In this document: positions 33,989 through 40,878 of the stretch, piece by piece
Layout of the letters: each line of letters starts with the position of its first letter
How positions within the stretch are numbered: the first letter of the stretch is position 1
Origin: a virus
IMG/VR virus record: IMGVR_UViG_3300007276_000038
Span: 1 to 64,000 of that record
DNA length: 64,000 nucleotides
Reading direction: 5' to 3' (one strand)
Made by a program: the position numbers and the translations under genes
The notes under the pieces: model-generated
What the model was told of the DNA's origin: nothing
Database searches by the model: none
What the model saw: the letters and a program-made list of their open reading frames with translations, nothing else

Positions 33989-34640
33989 ATGATTCAGCCT
34001 CCATTACACAATACTTATCAAACAATTTGTGTGTATATACACTGCATCCACTGTAATTGCTATTAGTTTTTATTACTTGCATAGGTTTTTCTATCAACTC
34101 TGGCAAGGGAATTTTAATCGTTTGCAACATAATATATGGATTATTATTTGCTGTTATGTAAAACACCAACAAACTACTTCCTTTAATTACTGCTAAATCA
34201 GTTAAGTCCGTATCATTATAAAATGCTTGTGCTGTAGGAGACAGCTCAACGGTAAATGCATCGTTAGTCAGTCTACAACAAATATCAAAATCTGTAGTCT
34301 CAGGTACTGTATCAATTTTAGTAACAAAATCATCAGCAACTTTATACTCATGCACAAGCTGCTCTTTTTGCATAATGCGATAATTTGTTTTATATTGGGC
34401 ACCTTCCTCGACTAGGTAATTACTAGTTCCTAGCCTACTAACTTCCTCTAACTGCTCTTGTGGAAACGTTGCGGTTTTCCAGCCTGGCTTAGGAACAATC
34501 TCGTCTGACAAAGTAATACAAACGATATCACCAGACTCAACAAAATACAACCGGAATTTTTTGTTTTTATCTGATCCTACTTTGCCTGCTGCCTTAGCTG
34601 CTAAGAATTTTTCCTTACGCTCTTTAGCTCGATTGTTCAT
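33981..34640 (-). CDS. Hypothetical protein (219 aa)
   Basis: I recognise no family. The N-terminal 25 residues are very basic ('KERKEKFLAAKAAGKVGSDK'); the rest is beta-rich with 'CRLTNDAFTVELSP' and 'LLVFYITANNNPYIMLQ'. There is no signal peptide. It overlaps GT-like genes on both sides (17 and 8 bases), so it may help them, for example as a scaffold or acceptor, but that is a guess. Confidence 0.65.
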   Translation of the reverse strand: MNNRAKERKEKFLAAKAAGKVGSDKNKKFRLYFVESGDIVCITLSDEIVPKPGWKTATFPQEQLEEVSRLGTSNYLVEEGAQYKTNYRIMQKEQLVHEYKVADDFVTKIDTVPETTDFDICCRLTNDAFTVELSPTAQAFYNDTDLTDLAVIKGSSLLVFYITANNNPYIMLQTIKIPLPELIEKPMQVIKTNSNYSGCSVYTHKLFDKYCVMEAESYD

Positions 34641-35499
34641 AGTAGTCCTGCTCTAACTGCTGAATCATTTCTTGATTTAGCCAATGCTTTTCCGTGTAAT
34701 GAAACGGCAATAACTGCTGAAAGTTTCCTATTTTAAAGTCACGATAACTAACATAGTATGTAGGGAGACTCTCGGTCCAGTCGTCTTGTATTTTATCTTT
34801 AGCTATTCCCTGAATATAACTTTTCATATGCACAAAAGTAGGAGTGCTTACATTAATTCGAGTGCAGTCGGATTCAATTCCTAATAGTTGCATTGCTAAC
34901 GCAAACGCTACATCGCCGCTTAAAAAGGTAGGCTTATTACCTCCAGGTAGGTAGTCAAAGAAAAATCGCTGCCAATGTTGGAAAATAATCTCAGTCATAG
35001 AAAAAAGATCACTAGTTAAACTAGATTTCTTAAAGTAAAGAAACGCAGTATATACGTTAGGTAAATTATTTGACGTAAAGCATTTTCTGTAGTGATCGTC
35101 GGTTACTATCTCATTCCTGTATGTTCTTACATCAGTGGTTGCCCAAACGTCTTGCTCTCTCAGCGAATCCCACCAATAGCTAACATCTGTAGGGAACAGC
35201 ATGTCTGTGTCAAGAATAACTGTTTCTTCGTACGGAGTCATATGCAAGTACTTCCACTTGTTTTGTATCTTCCATTTCTTTTCGTGCTCTGCTAAATCTC
35301 CCCACGGAATTTCTATAATCTGATCAAATACTAGCCTATGCTTATCTTCAATTTGTTCTAGAGTATGCGAATCAACACAAACTGATAACTTATTCACGCT
35401 TGATTGTGTTAGGTGCAGATTCATAGCCAAAGCGTATGCTTGCTCTAGATAATTAACCTGGTTGGTATTCTGCGCAATACAAATATACCCTTTAGACAT
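34624..35499 (-). CDS. Putative glycosyltransferase, GT8-like
   Basis: The 291-residue protein starts 'MSKGYICIAQNTNQVNYLEQ' and has 'SVCVDSHTLEQI', then 'MTPYEETVILDTDMLFPTD' with a DxD motif at about 96-98, followed by 'DVWATTDVRTYRN' and 'FLSGDVAFALAMQLLG'. This order is that of GT8-type, metal-dependent GT-A enzymes, and proteins like it are frequent in marine phages. It is related to 35646-36542, which has the same 'YEETILLDAD' block. It overlaps the 55-residue gene upstream by 8 bases. Donor and acceptor cannot be told. Confidence 0.7.
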   Translation of the reverse strand: MSKGYICIAQNTNQVNYLEQAYALAMNLHLTQSSVNKLSVCVDSHTLEQIEDKHRLVFDQIIEIPWGDLAEHEKKWKIQNKWKYLHMTPYEETVILDTDMLFPTDVSYWWDSLREQDVWATTDVRTYRNEIVTDDHYRKCFTSNNLPNVYTAFLYFKKSSLTSDLFSMTEIIFQHWQRFFFDYLPGGNKPTFLSGDVAFALAMQLLGIESDCTRINVSTPTFVHMKSYIQGIAKDKIQDDWTESLPTYYVSYRDFKIGNFQQLLPFHYTEKHWLNQEMIQQLEQDYYEQSS

Positions 35500-35659
35500 T
35501 TGCTGTTCTCGTGAGTTCGTTAAATTCTAATGTATATGTGTACTTATTGGTTACTAGTACGCTACCGTCGAAGTAAGTTACTTTTTCTTTTTTGCCCTTA
35601 ACAATTGCGTTCTTGAGCTCTGATAACGAGTTCCAACGTTCTTTATTATAAATTTTCAA
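35492..35659 (-). CDS. Small protein with TTG start (55 aa)
   Basis: Between the two GT8-like genes the minus strand has an open frame that starts with TTG at 35659, 6 bases after GGAG, inside the end of the upstream gene, and ends with TAA inside the start of the next. The peptide begins 'MKIYNKERWNSLSELKNAIV' and ends with a beta-hairpin-like 'VTYFDGSVLVTNKYTYTLEF'. Its amphipathic pattern, the ribosome-binding site and the exact fit into the gap argue for a real gene. I recognise no family. Confidence 0.6.
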   Translation of the reverse strand: MKIYNKERWNSLSELKNAIVKGKKEKVTYFDGSVLVTNKYTYTLEFNELTRTANV

Positions 35660-36542
35660 GTAAGTCTCCTAGTATTCTTTCTAGTGCCCACTTATTCATA
35701 ATATGAATGTCAAGGTCTTTCCAGCGTATAGCAATATAATCGCCTACTTGTGCTGTTGATTTTTCAGCTAATATTAATAACTCGTTTTCTCCTAATACTC
35801 GTTCGATGTCGTCTATGTCAAACGACTTAAATAAAGCGAACGGTAGTTGTGGGATTGTTCTATCAACAAAGCCGCCCATATTATGTGCTGCAACACTAAA
35901 ACTATAATCATTCCTGTATAAGTTTCCAGGCCATTTATACAATTGCTTGTAATACAATATATTAGCTGCGACTTGTTTAACTAAGTTAAAAAACGATTCA
36001 GCGTATGCGCCTTTCTTAAAATAAACAACAGTGGCCCAATACATAGTGATCCCAACAGAGTTTAAACGAGACAATGAGCTATATTCTCTGTCACCCAGTA
36101 TATCAGTGTAGTCATAACTCATCATTAACTCGTTGTTGTGGCCCCAGCACCGGTTCAGTGTATCGCTTAGTATAAGAAAATCTGCATCAAGTAAAATAGT
36201 TTCTTCGTACGGAGAAAGATCATAAGCCTCAGATCTATTTAGATTATAAAAACTTAGTGGTCTTGCTTTATCACTTGTGTCTTTATATAGTCGCATGTTT
36301 TTGTATTTAAACTCTATATCTTTTTCTTGCAATATATACTCAGCACTACTTGTTACGAATTCTTTTGTGTGCTTACTGCAAGCATAGTCATAACTATACT
36401 CATCAGTCACAATAGTAACTTGCTCTTTACTAATCCCTAAATGTTTTTGGGCTAACTTACTGTTTACAATTGCTAATGTTATATAATCTATTTCAACATT
36501 GTTAAACGCAAACATTATTAGTCCGCGATTAGGTGTCGTCAT
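35646..36542 (-). CDS. Putative glycosyltransferase, GT8-like (paralogue)
   Basis: The 298-residue protein has 'RGLIMFAFNNVEIDYITLAI' at its start, 'SYDYACSKHTKEF', and 'LSPYEETILLDADFLILSD' with a DxD motif at about 113-115. 'CWGHNNELMMSYDY' and a conserved late region 'YRNDYSFSVAAHNMGG' follow, with Asp and aromatic residues as in GT8-like enzymes. It is the paralogue of 34624-35499. The ATG at 36542 is chosen because the conserved block begins a few residues later; it overlaps the upstream gene by 14 bases. Confidence 0.7.
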   Translation of the reverse strand: MTTPNRGLIMFAFNNVEIDYITLAIVNSKLAQKHLGISKEQVTIVTDEYSYDYACSKHTKEFVTSSAEYILQEKDIEFKYKNMRLYKDTSDKARPLSFYNLNRSEAYDLSPYEETILLDADFLILSDTLNRCWGHNNELMMSYDYTDILGDREYSSLSRLNSVGITMYWATVVYFKKGAYAESFFNLVKQVAANILYYKQLYKWPGNLYRNDYSFSVAAHNMGGFVDRTIPQLPFALFKSFDIDDIERVLGENELLILAEKSTAQVGDYIAIRWKDLDIHIMNKWALERILGDLLENL

Positions 36543-36885
36543 GTATATCTAATACCTTATGCACTTTGCGAGCTTTGCGTAATTTTTCGTACTCTTTATG
36601 ATAGTCGTTGGTAGCTTCGAAGTATCTGCTTACTATTTCATTATAAAAGTCTTCTAGGTCTACTAAAATAGGATTGTTATATATGTCTAACAAAACTAGT
36701 TCAGTACAGTCTTGATCTATGTAAATTTTACAAAAGGAAATTAATGCACGGTCTATAGTGAATGTGCCACCATTAATGCTGTAACTAAGCAAGTTTTCTA
36801 CTTTGGCTTTAATTGCATTATGCTGCGTATTTAAAGTGACGCGGTAATTAGCGAAATCTAATGCTGTGTTAAGTTTTGCACTCAT
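36529..36885 (-). CDS. Hypothetical protein (118 aa), first gene of the island
   Basis: I do not recognise a family. It is a soluble protein with 'DRALISFCKIYIDQDCTELV' in a beta-rich centre and a C-terminal helix rich in Lys/Arg/Glu ('KEYEKLRKARKVHKVLD'). Its leader is unusual: a perfect TATAAATA late box lies within a long inverted repeat whose downstream arm contains the ribosome-binding site (AGGAC) and the ATG. Late transcripts starting inside the repeat would be translatable; read-through transcripts would not. Confidence 0.65.
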   Translation of the reverse strand: MSAKLNTALDFANYRVTLNTQHNAIKAKVENLLSYSINGGTFTIDRALISFCKIYIDQDCTELVLLDIYNNPILVDLEDFYNEIVSRYFEATNDYHKEYEKLRKARKVHKVLDIHDDT

Positions 36886-36935
36886 AGTTTTAGTCCTGTA
36901 TGTGTATGCTACTATTTATACAGGATTAAACTATG
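36883..36935 (-). promoter_or_regulatory. Late promoter inside a ribosome-binding-site-hiding inverted repeat
   Basis: Arms 36883-36901 and 36918-36935 pair over 18 positions with one bulge and one mismatch. On the minus strand the first arm overlaps the TATAAATA box (36913-36920), and the second arm holds AGGAC and the ATG of the gene at 36885. A transcript from far upstream would fold and hide the start; one that begins just after the box would lack the first arm. T4 uses this design for genes such as e and soc. Confidence 0.65.
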
Positions 36936-36945
36936 TTATATCTGA

Positions 36946-37920
36946 TTATGAACCAGTAATAGTACCTACAGAGTCTGTGGGCACAGGGAATGAAAAACCT
37001 GATCCGCTAGCATCTGGTTGTGTTCTTCGTCCATTAATTGTTAATGTACCGTCTACTGGAGCGTCAATTACTCCGTCATCGGCGTCAGTTAGCTGTGTTC
37101 GAATTGTTACAACTGTTGGGTTAGTTATACTATCTATTAAAGCATCAACTTGAATAAAGTCACTAGTATATGGTGATGTTCCGCCAAAATACTGCACTAG
37201 TGTCTGATACGATGTTGTTAGTTCATAAAAACCTACGCCGCTAGGAGTACCTGCGCCGGACGTACATGTATCATGAAGCAAAAATACATCGCCTAATGCG
37301 CTAAGTCTGTTTGTCCAGTCTGTGTTCTGATCGCTTGCAGTGCCGCCAGTTCTGCTTGCACTTACTCCTACTGCGCCGCCACCGTTAAAAAATGCTCTAC
37401 AGTCATTTTCATTAGCAAACGTCCAGGTTGTTGTTTGTGTTAACGTATTAGTCCAACTAGTCACGAACGTTGCACTAGCATCTGTACTAATAGTTGTTGA
37501 AGCTGGACTAAAGCGTACACTCCAACAGTCCTCAACGTTTAGCATCAGATTGTTCCAGGTATCAGCTAGAATAACATCACCAGTAGTGACATCAGTTCCC
37601 ACATTTGTTCTGAGTGTAACTCCTAAGAAAGCACACAATGCTTGTACATCATCTTGAAGATCTTTAAATGCACCGTTTGCTCCTGTAGCTAGTACTAAGT
37701 TACTTAACACTGCTGCACCAACGCCTACACCACCTTGTCCGTATCCATATGTAAACGTAGGGTCATACGTCCCAAGGGCTTGATCGTTAGCGGTGCTAAG
37801 CATTAAATCGACATTAGTTCTTGCGTTGTTAAAATCTGGTGTCTCGACGACATCAGTCCCAGCAACAACTTGCGTCATTGTTGTTAGTCCGTCACCTGTA
37901 ATTGTGCTACCTGATGCCAC
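36946..37920 (-). CDS. Virion structural protein, probably tail (324 aa)
   Basis: Low-Lys, Thr/Ser/Asp-rich composition with 'GYGQGGVGVGAAVL', 'TFTNTL'-like strands and many short beta segments is typical of tail or neck appendage proteins. 'TWTFANENDCRAFFNGGGAV' and 'LTDADDGVIDAPVDGTL' are distinctive, and I have seen similar blocks in phage structural proteins of unknown position. The start is GTG at 37920, 7 bases after GGAG. It is the last gene of the virion block before the island, 11 bases after the small tail protein. No exact virion position can be given. Confidence 0.65.
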   Translation of the reverse strand: MASGSTITGDGLTTMTQVVAGTDVVETPDFNNARTNVDLMLSTANDQALGTYDPTFTYGYGQGGVGVGAAVLSNLVLATGANGAFKDLQDDVQALCAFLGVTLRTNVGTDVTTGDVILADTWNNLMLNVEDCWSVRFSPASTTISTDASATFVTSWTNTLTQTTTWTFANENDCRAFFNGGGAVGVSASRTGGTASDQNTDWTNRLSALGDVFLLHDTCTSGAGTPSGVGFYELTTSYQTLVQYFGGTSPYTSDFIQVDALIDSITNPTVVTIRTQLTDADDGVIDAPVDGTLTINGRRTQPDASGSGFSFPVPTDSVGTITGS

Positions 37921-37931
37921 TTGTATCTCCG

Positions 37932-38420
37932 TTAATAATTGCGAGCTCCGCGTAATTGCGTCCAGCCAATTTGATTTGCTGTTGGTACACTTGTATTTAC
38001 TGGCGTATTTGTTGTAACTGTACTAAATGTAATCAAACGTCTTCCCACCGGATACCAAATATCTGATCCTATTGGAACACCAGCATTAACTGTTGTATAG
38101 CTATAGCTTCCGCTGTCCACAGTAAAAGGAATAATAACTAATCCAGTCGACCATGTTACTGAAAATAACGGAGCACCAGCCCAATACATTAAATTTGATC
38201 CGGTAGTCCCTGACACCGGTGTATAGCGCCAGCCATAAACATTAACAAAGTTAAAAGGACCTTCTGTTGGCCCGTAAGATTTAACCGTTGAAGTTGATGA
38301 TATATTAGCGTCAACAAAGGGACCACCTCGGTACATGTCAGACATTTCGTACGGAGCAGTGTCACCGAATTCAGTACCGAAATCGCTGAATCGCATCTCA
38401 CCTGTTGTTGGTAGGGGCAT
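37932..38420 (-). CDS. Small tail protein (162 aa)
   Basis: The N-terminus 'MPLPTTGEMRFSDFGTEFGD' and 'MYRGG' is a recurrent opening of phage tail-tip and tail-fibre-associated proteins. The rest is beta-rich and glycine/serine/threonine-rich, with 'FVNVYGWRYTPVSGTTG'. Its start overlaps the end of the S74 tail fibre by 23 bases in another frame, with AAGGA 9 bases upstream. A role in the fibre network or as an adhesin cap is likely from position. Confidence 0.7.
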   Translation of the reverse strand: MPLPTTGEMRFSDFGTEFGDTAPYEMSDMYRGGPFVDANISSTSTVKSYGPTEGPFNFVNVYGWRYTPVSGTTGSNLMYWAGAPLFSVTWSTGLVIIPFTVDSGSYSYTTVNAGVPIGSDIWYPVGRRLITFSTVTTNTPVNTSVPTANQIGWTQLRGARNY

Positions 38421-40836
38421 TCTTTAATTCCTTGATTTCAGCTTTAAGCATCTCAATCTGATTGTTTAACTCTTTGACACCTTCTATTAAATAGCCTACT
38501 AAATTTCCATATGCTACAGCTTTCATCCCGTCAGGTCCAGTATGTACTAGTTCAGGAGCTACTTCTTCTATTTCTTGTGCAATAACACCTGAGCCAGGGG
38601 TTCCTTCATCAATCCTGTTATAGCTAACGCCGCGCATTTCTAGTACTTTGCTGCCATCTAGTGTCTCTACGTTCTTTTTAATACGCTTGTCAGAGAATGC
38701 AATAATGTCGTTAGTTGAATATATAATACCGTTAACATGTAGCTTATACGCTGGATTAGTAAAACCGATGCCAACATCACCACCAGTTTCAATAACCATC
38801 TGGTCTGTACTGTTTACCCTAAACGCCATTGCGTTGTTAGTTCCAATTCGTATATCTGTTGTGCCAGAACCGCCACTTAATCTTAAAAAGTCACTAAAAC
38901 TCTTGCCTGATAAGGTTTGTCCATCACTAGTGCCAACTATAGCGCCAGAAGGTAGTGTTTTTGCGCTGTTCTTAATAATTTTGCCAGTTGTTCCGTTGAA
39001 TAGCACTACTGCATTATTAGTTGCACTTACCGGGCCAGTTACATCACCGCCGCCTATTGTTGTAGGTCTCCAAGCACCTGTACTAAATGCTAGCACTTGC
39101 CCTGAAGTAGGAACGGTTGCAGCAACATCAGTTAAGTCGCCTAGCACATTGGGTATAGCACCTTGGCTAGTAAATGTATATGTACCAGCACCGTTAGTTG
39201 ATAATACTTGTCCGTTAGTACCTTCACTTATGCCTAAGTCAAGCAGCGTAGTAGGAATACTACTACCTACATCTGTTAAGTCACTAACGTCCGAAGGAAT
39301 AATACTACCCACATCTGTTAAGTCAGCAACGTCTGATGGCAAATCTGCAGGACGGAACGTAAAGATACCATTTGTGTTGTTATATGATAAGCTGCCTGCT
39401 CCACTTGCTGCTAAAGTAGTAACACTTAAATCAGTAAGTGCTATAGAGCCTGCAATTGACACGGTTGCAGCATTAGTAATGCGTCCTTGTTGGTCAATAG
39501 TGATGCTTGGAATTAATGTGCCTGAACCGTAAGTACCAGGTGTTACGGCTGTATTTGCCAGGCTTAGTGTCCCTGACCCTGAATCATAGTCAATACCTAG
39601 ACCGCCAGCTAAGTCTACTCCTGACAGGTAACCAGCATCATTGATAAGTTCTGATACATTAGAGCTTGTAGTTAATATTTCACTTATATCAACAATATTC
39701 AAAACAGAATTTAATTGAGATTCTGTAACGTATCCATAAGTATCCAGAAATGTATTGGCGCCATCTGGTGTTAAGTAACTTACATCATTAACTAACAAAG
39801 AAACGTTCTGTCCTATTAATACAGAGTTAGCCCAATCATCTGAGTTGCTACCGCTAGCGTAGATTGTTCCTAATATATTCGCATCTGACTCGCCTACTAT
39901 TGTGCCTGACACTGTTAAGTCTTGAACCAGTGTTACTGAATTTAGAACATTTAGGTCTTGAACATTAATAGTACTAACTGGGTCAATTGATGTGCCGATA
40001 ACATTAGCGTACAGTAAATTAAAAAATGCTACACTTGTATCTTCATACTCAGCACGAGTGTTTGAACCCTTTAGGATTTGGCCGCCTTCTCTGCCAGTCC
40101 TTGCTGCTGCGATACCAACAGGAGTAGCTCCATTTTCTGCTGTAGCAATAAGCTCAGGTGCAAAATCAACAATAACACCGTCTACCAATGTGCTTGTTCC
40201 ACCATTGCTAGTATCTCTTATATAAAATTCTGAATCGGAATATAAGGCCATAATGGTCTCATATTGTTCGCCTATTTTAGTAGCGCCTCTATTAGCCGGA
40301 TTATTTCCTGAATTAACATAAGAAAATGCTAGCACAGGAATGTCTCTGTTATCTTCGCTCTTTAGGAATAAAGTCCTTATTCTGGCGCCATAAAATGTTG
40401 GATTCTGTACTGCGCTTGAACTGCTGTATCTGCTAGTTACTTCACCTGCATACGCTACTTCTTTGTAACGTGTACCATCGTGTACTTCTAACTTGTTAGT
40501 TGTTGTATTAAAAAATGTTGTACCAGATAAGTTTTCTGTAGGTCTAGACTGCTCTGGTCCTACGCTAACACCTGTACTTGCGCGGAAAATGTTTCCGTCC
40601 CATACACGAACAATAGCTGATACTTTGTCGTACCACATTTGTCCAATGATTGGATTTTCGGGTGATGTTGCACTAGCAAAATTTTCAAGTAAGTGTAAAG
40701 TGTTTTCAGCAAAAACTTCAGCGTAATTAGTTACACCTTTACCTACCATTCCTAATGAGAATGTACTTTCATCAACAGTACCGTCTTGTAACGTATACGT
40801 AATAGTTCCGTCGCTGCTTCCTATAATATATGGCAT
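38398..40836 (-). CDS. Tail fibre with S74 intramolecular chaperone end
   Basis: The 812-residue fibre has three parts. An N-terminal attachment region ('MPYIIGSSDGTITYTLQDGT', 'TLHLLENFAS', 'IIGQMWYD') is shared with 43116-45245. A long, repetitive beta-strand shaft includes a three-fold 'LPSDVADLTDVGS'-like repeat at about 490-560. The C-terminal endosialidase-type chaperone (peptidase S74) begins near residue 712 with 'AFSDKRIKKNVETL', which contains the Ser and Lys of the self-cleaving dyad, and ends in a coiled coil ('LNNQIEMLKAEIKELKNA'). Such ends help the trimer fold and are then cut off. A late box lies 31 bases before the ATG. Confidence 0.88.
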   Translation of the reverse strand: MPYIIGSSDGTITYTLQDGTVDESTFSLGMVGKGVTNYAEVFAENTLHLLENFASATSPENPIIGQMWYDKVSAIVRVWDGNIFRASTGVSVGPEQSRPTENLSGTTFFNTTTNKLEVHDGTRYKEVAYAGEVTSRYSSSSAVQNPTFYGARIRTLFLKSEDNRDIPVLAFSYVNSGNNPANRGATKIGEQYETIMALYSDSEFYIRDTSNGGTSTLVDGVIVDFAPELIATAENGATPVGIAAARTGREGGQILKGSNTRAEYEDTSVAFFNLLYANVIGTSIDPVSTINVQDLNVLNSVTLVQDLTVSGTIVGESDANILGTIYASGSNSDDWANSVLIGQNVSLLVNDVSYLTPDGANTFLDTYGYVTESQLNSVLNIVDISEILTTSSNVSELINDAGYLSGVDLAGGLGIDYDSGSGTLSLANTAVTPGTYGSGTLIPSITIDQQGRITNAATVSIAGSIALTDLSVTTLAASGAGSLSYNNTNGIFTFRPADLPSDVADLTDVGSIIPSDVSDLTDVGSSIPTTLLDLGISEGTNGQVLSTNGAGTYTFTSQGAIPNVLGDLTDVAATVPTSGQVLAFSTGAWRPTTIGGGDVTGPVSATNNAVVLFNGTTGKIIKNSAKTLPSGAIVGTSDGQTLSGKSFSDFLRLSGGSGTTDIRIGTNNAMAFRVNSTDQMVIETGGDVGIGFTNPAYKLHVNGIIYSTNDIIAFSDKRIKKNVETLDGSKVLEMRGVSYNRIDEGTPGSGVIAQEIEEVAPELVHTGPDGMKAVAYGNLVGYLIEGVKELNNQIEMLKAEIKELKNAPTNNR

Positions 40837-40866
40837 TGCTTTATTTTACCTCTAAGTACTTTCTCT

Positions 40867-40874
40867 TATTTATC
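40867..40874 (-). promoter_or_regulatory. T4-type late promoter box
   Basis: GATAAATA on the minus strand, in the 42-base gap 40837-40878, 31 bases before the ATG of the S74 fibre at 40836. It is expected to fire late. Confidence 0.6.
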
Positions 40875-40878
40875 TGTT

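Noticed and set aside
38648-39532. A 294-codon open frame on the plus strand across the S74 fibre gene
   Set aside because: It is antisense to a clear tail-fibre gene with recognisable ends; its composition (Val/Pro/Leu-rich) is what the reverse of a Thr/Asn/Asp-rich repeat gives, and it has no ribosome-binding site worth trusting.
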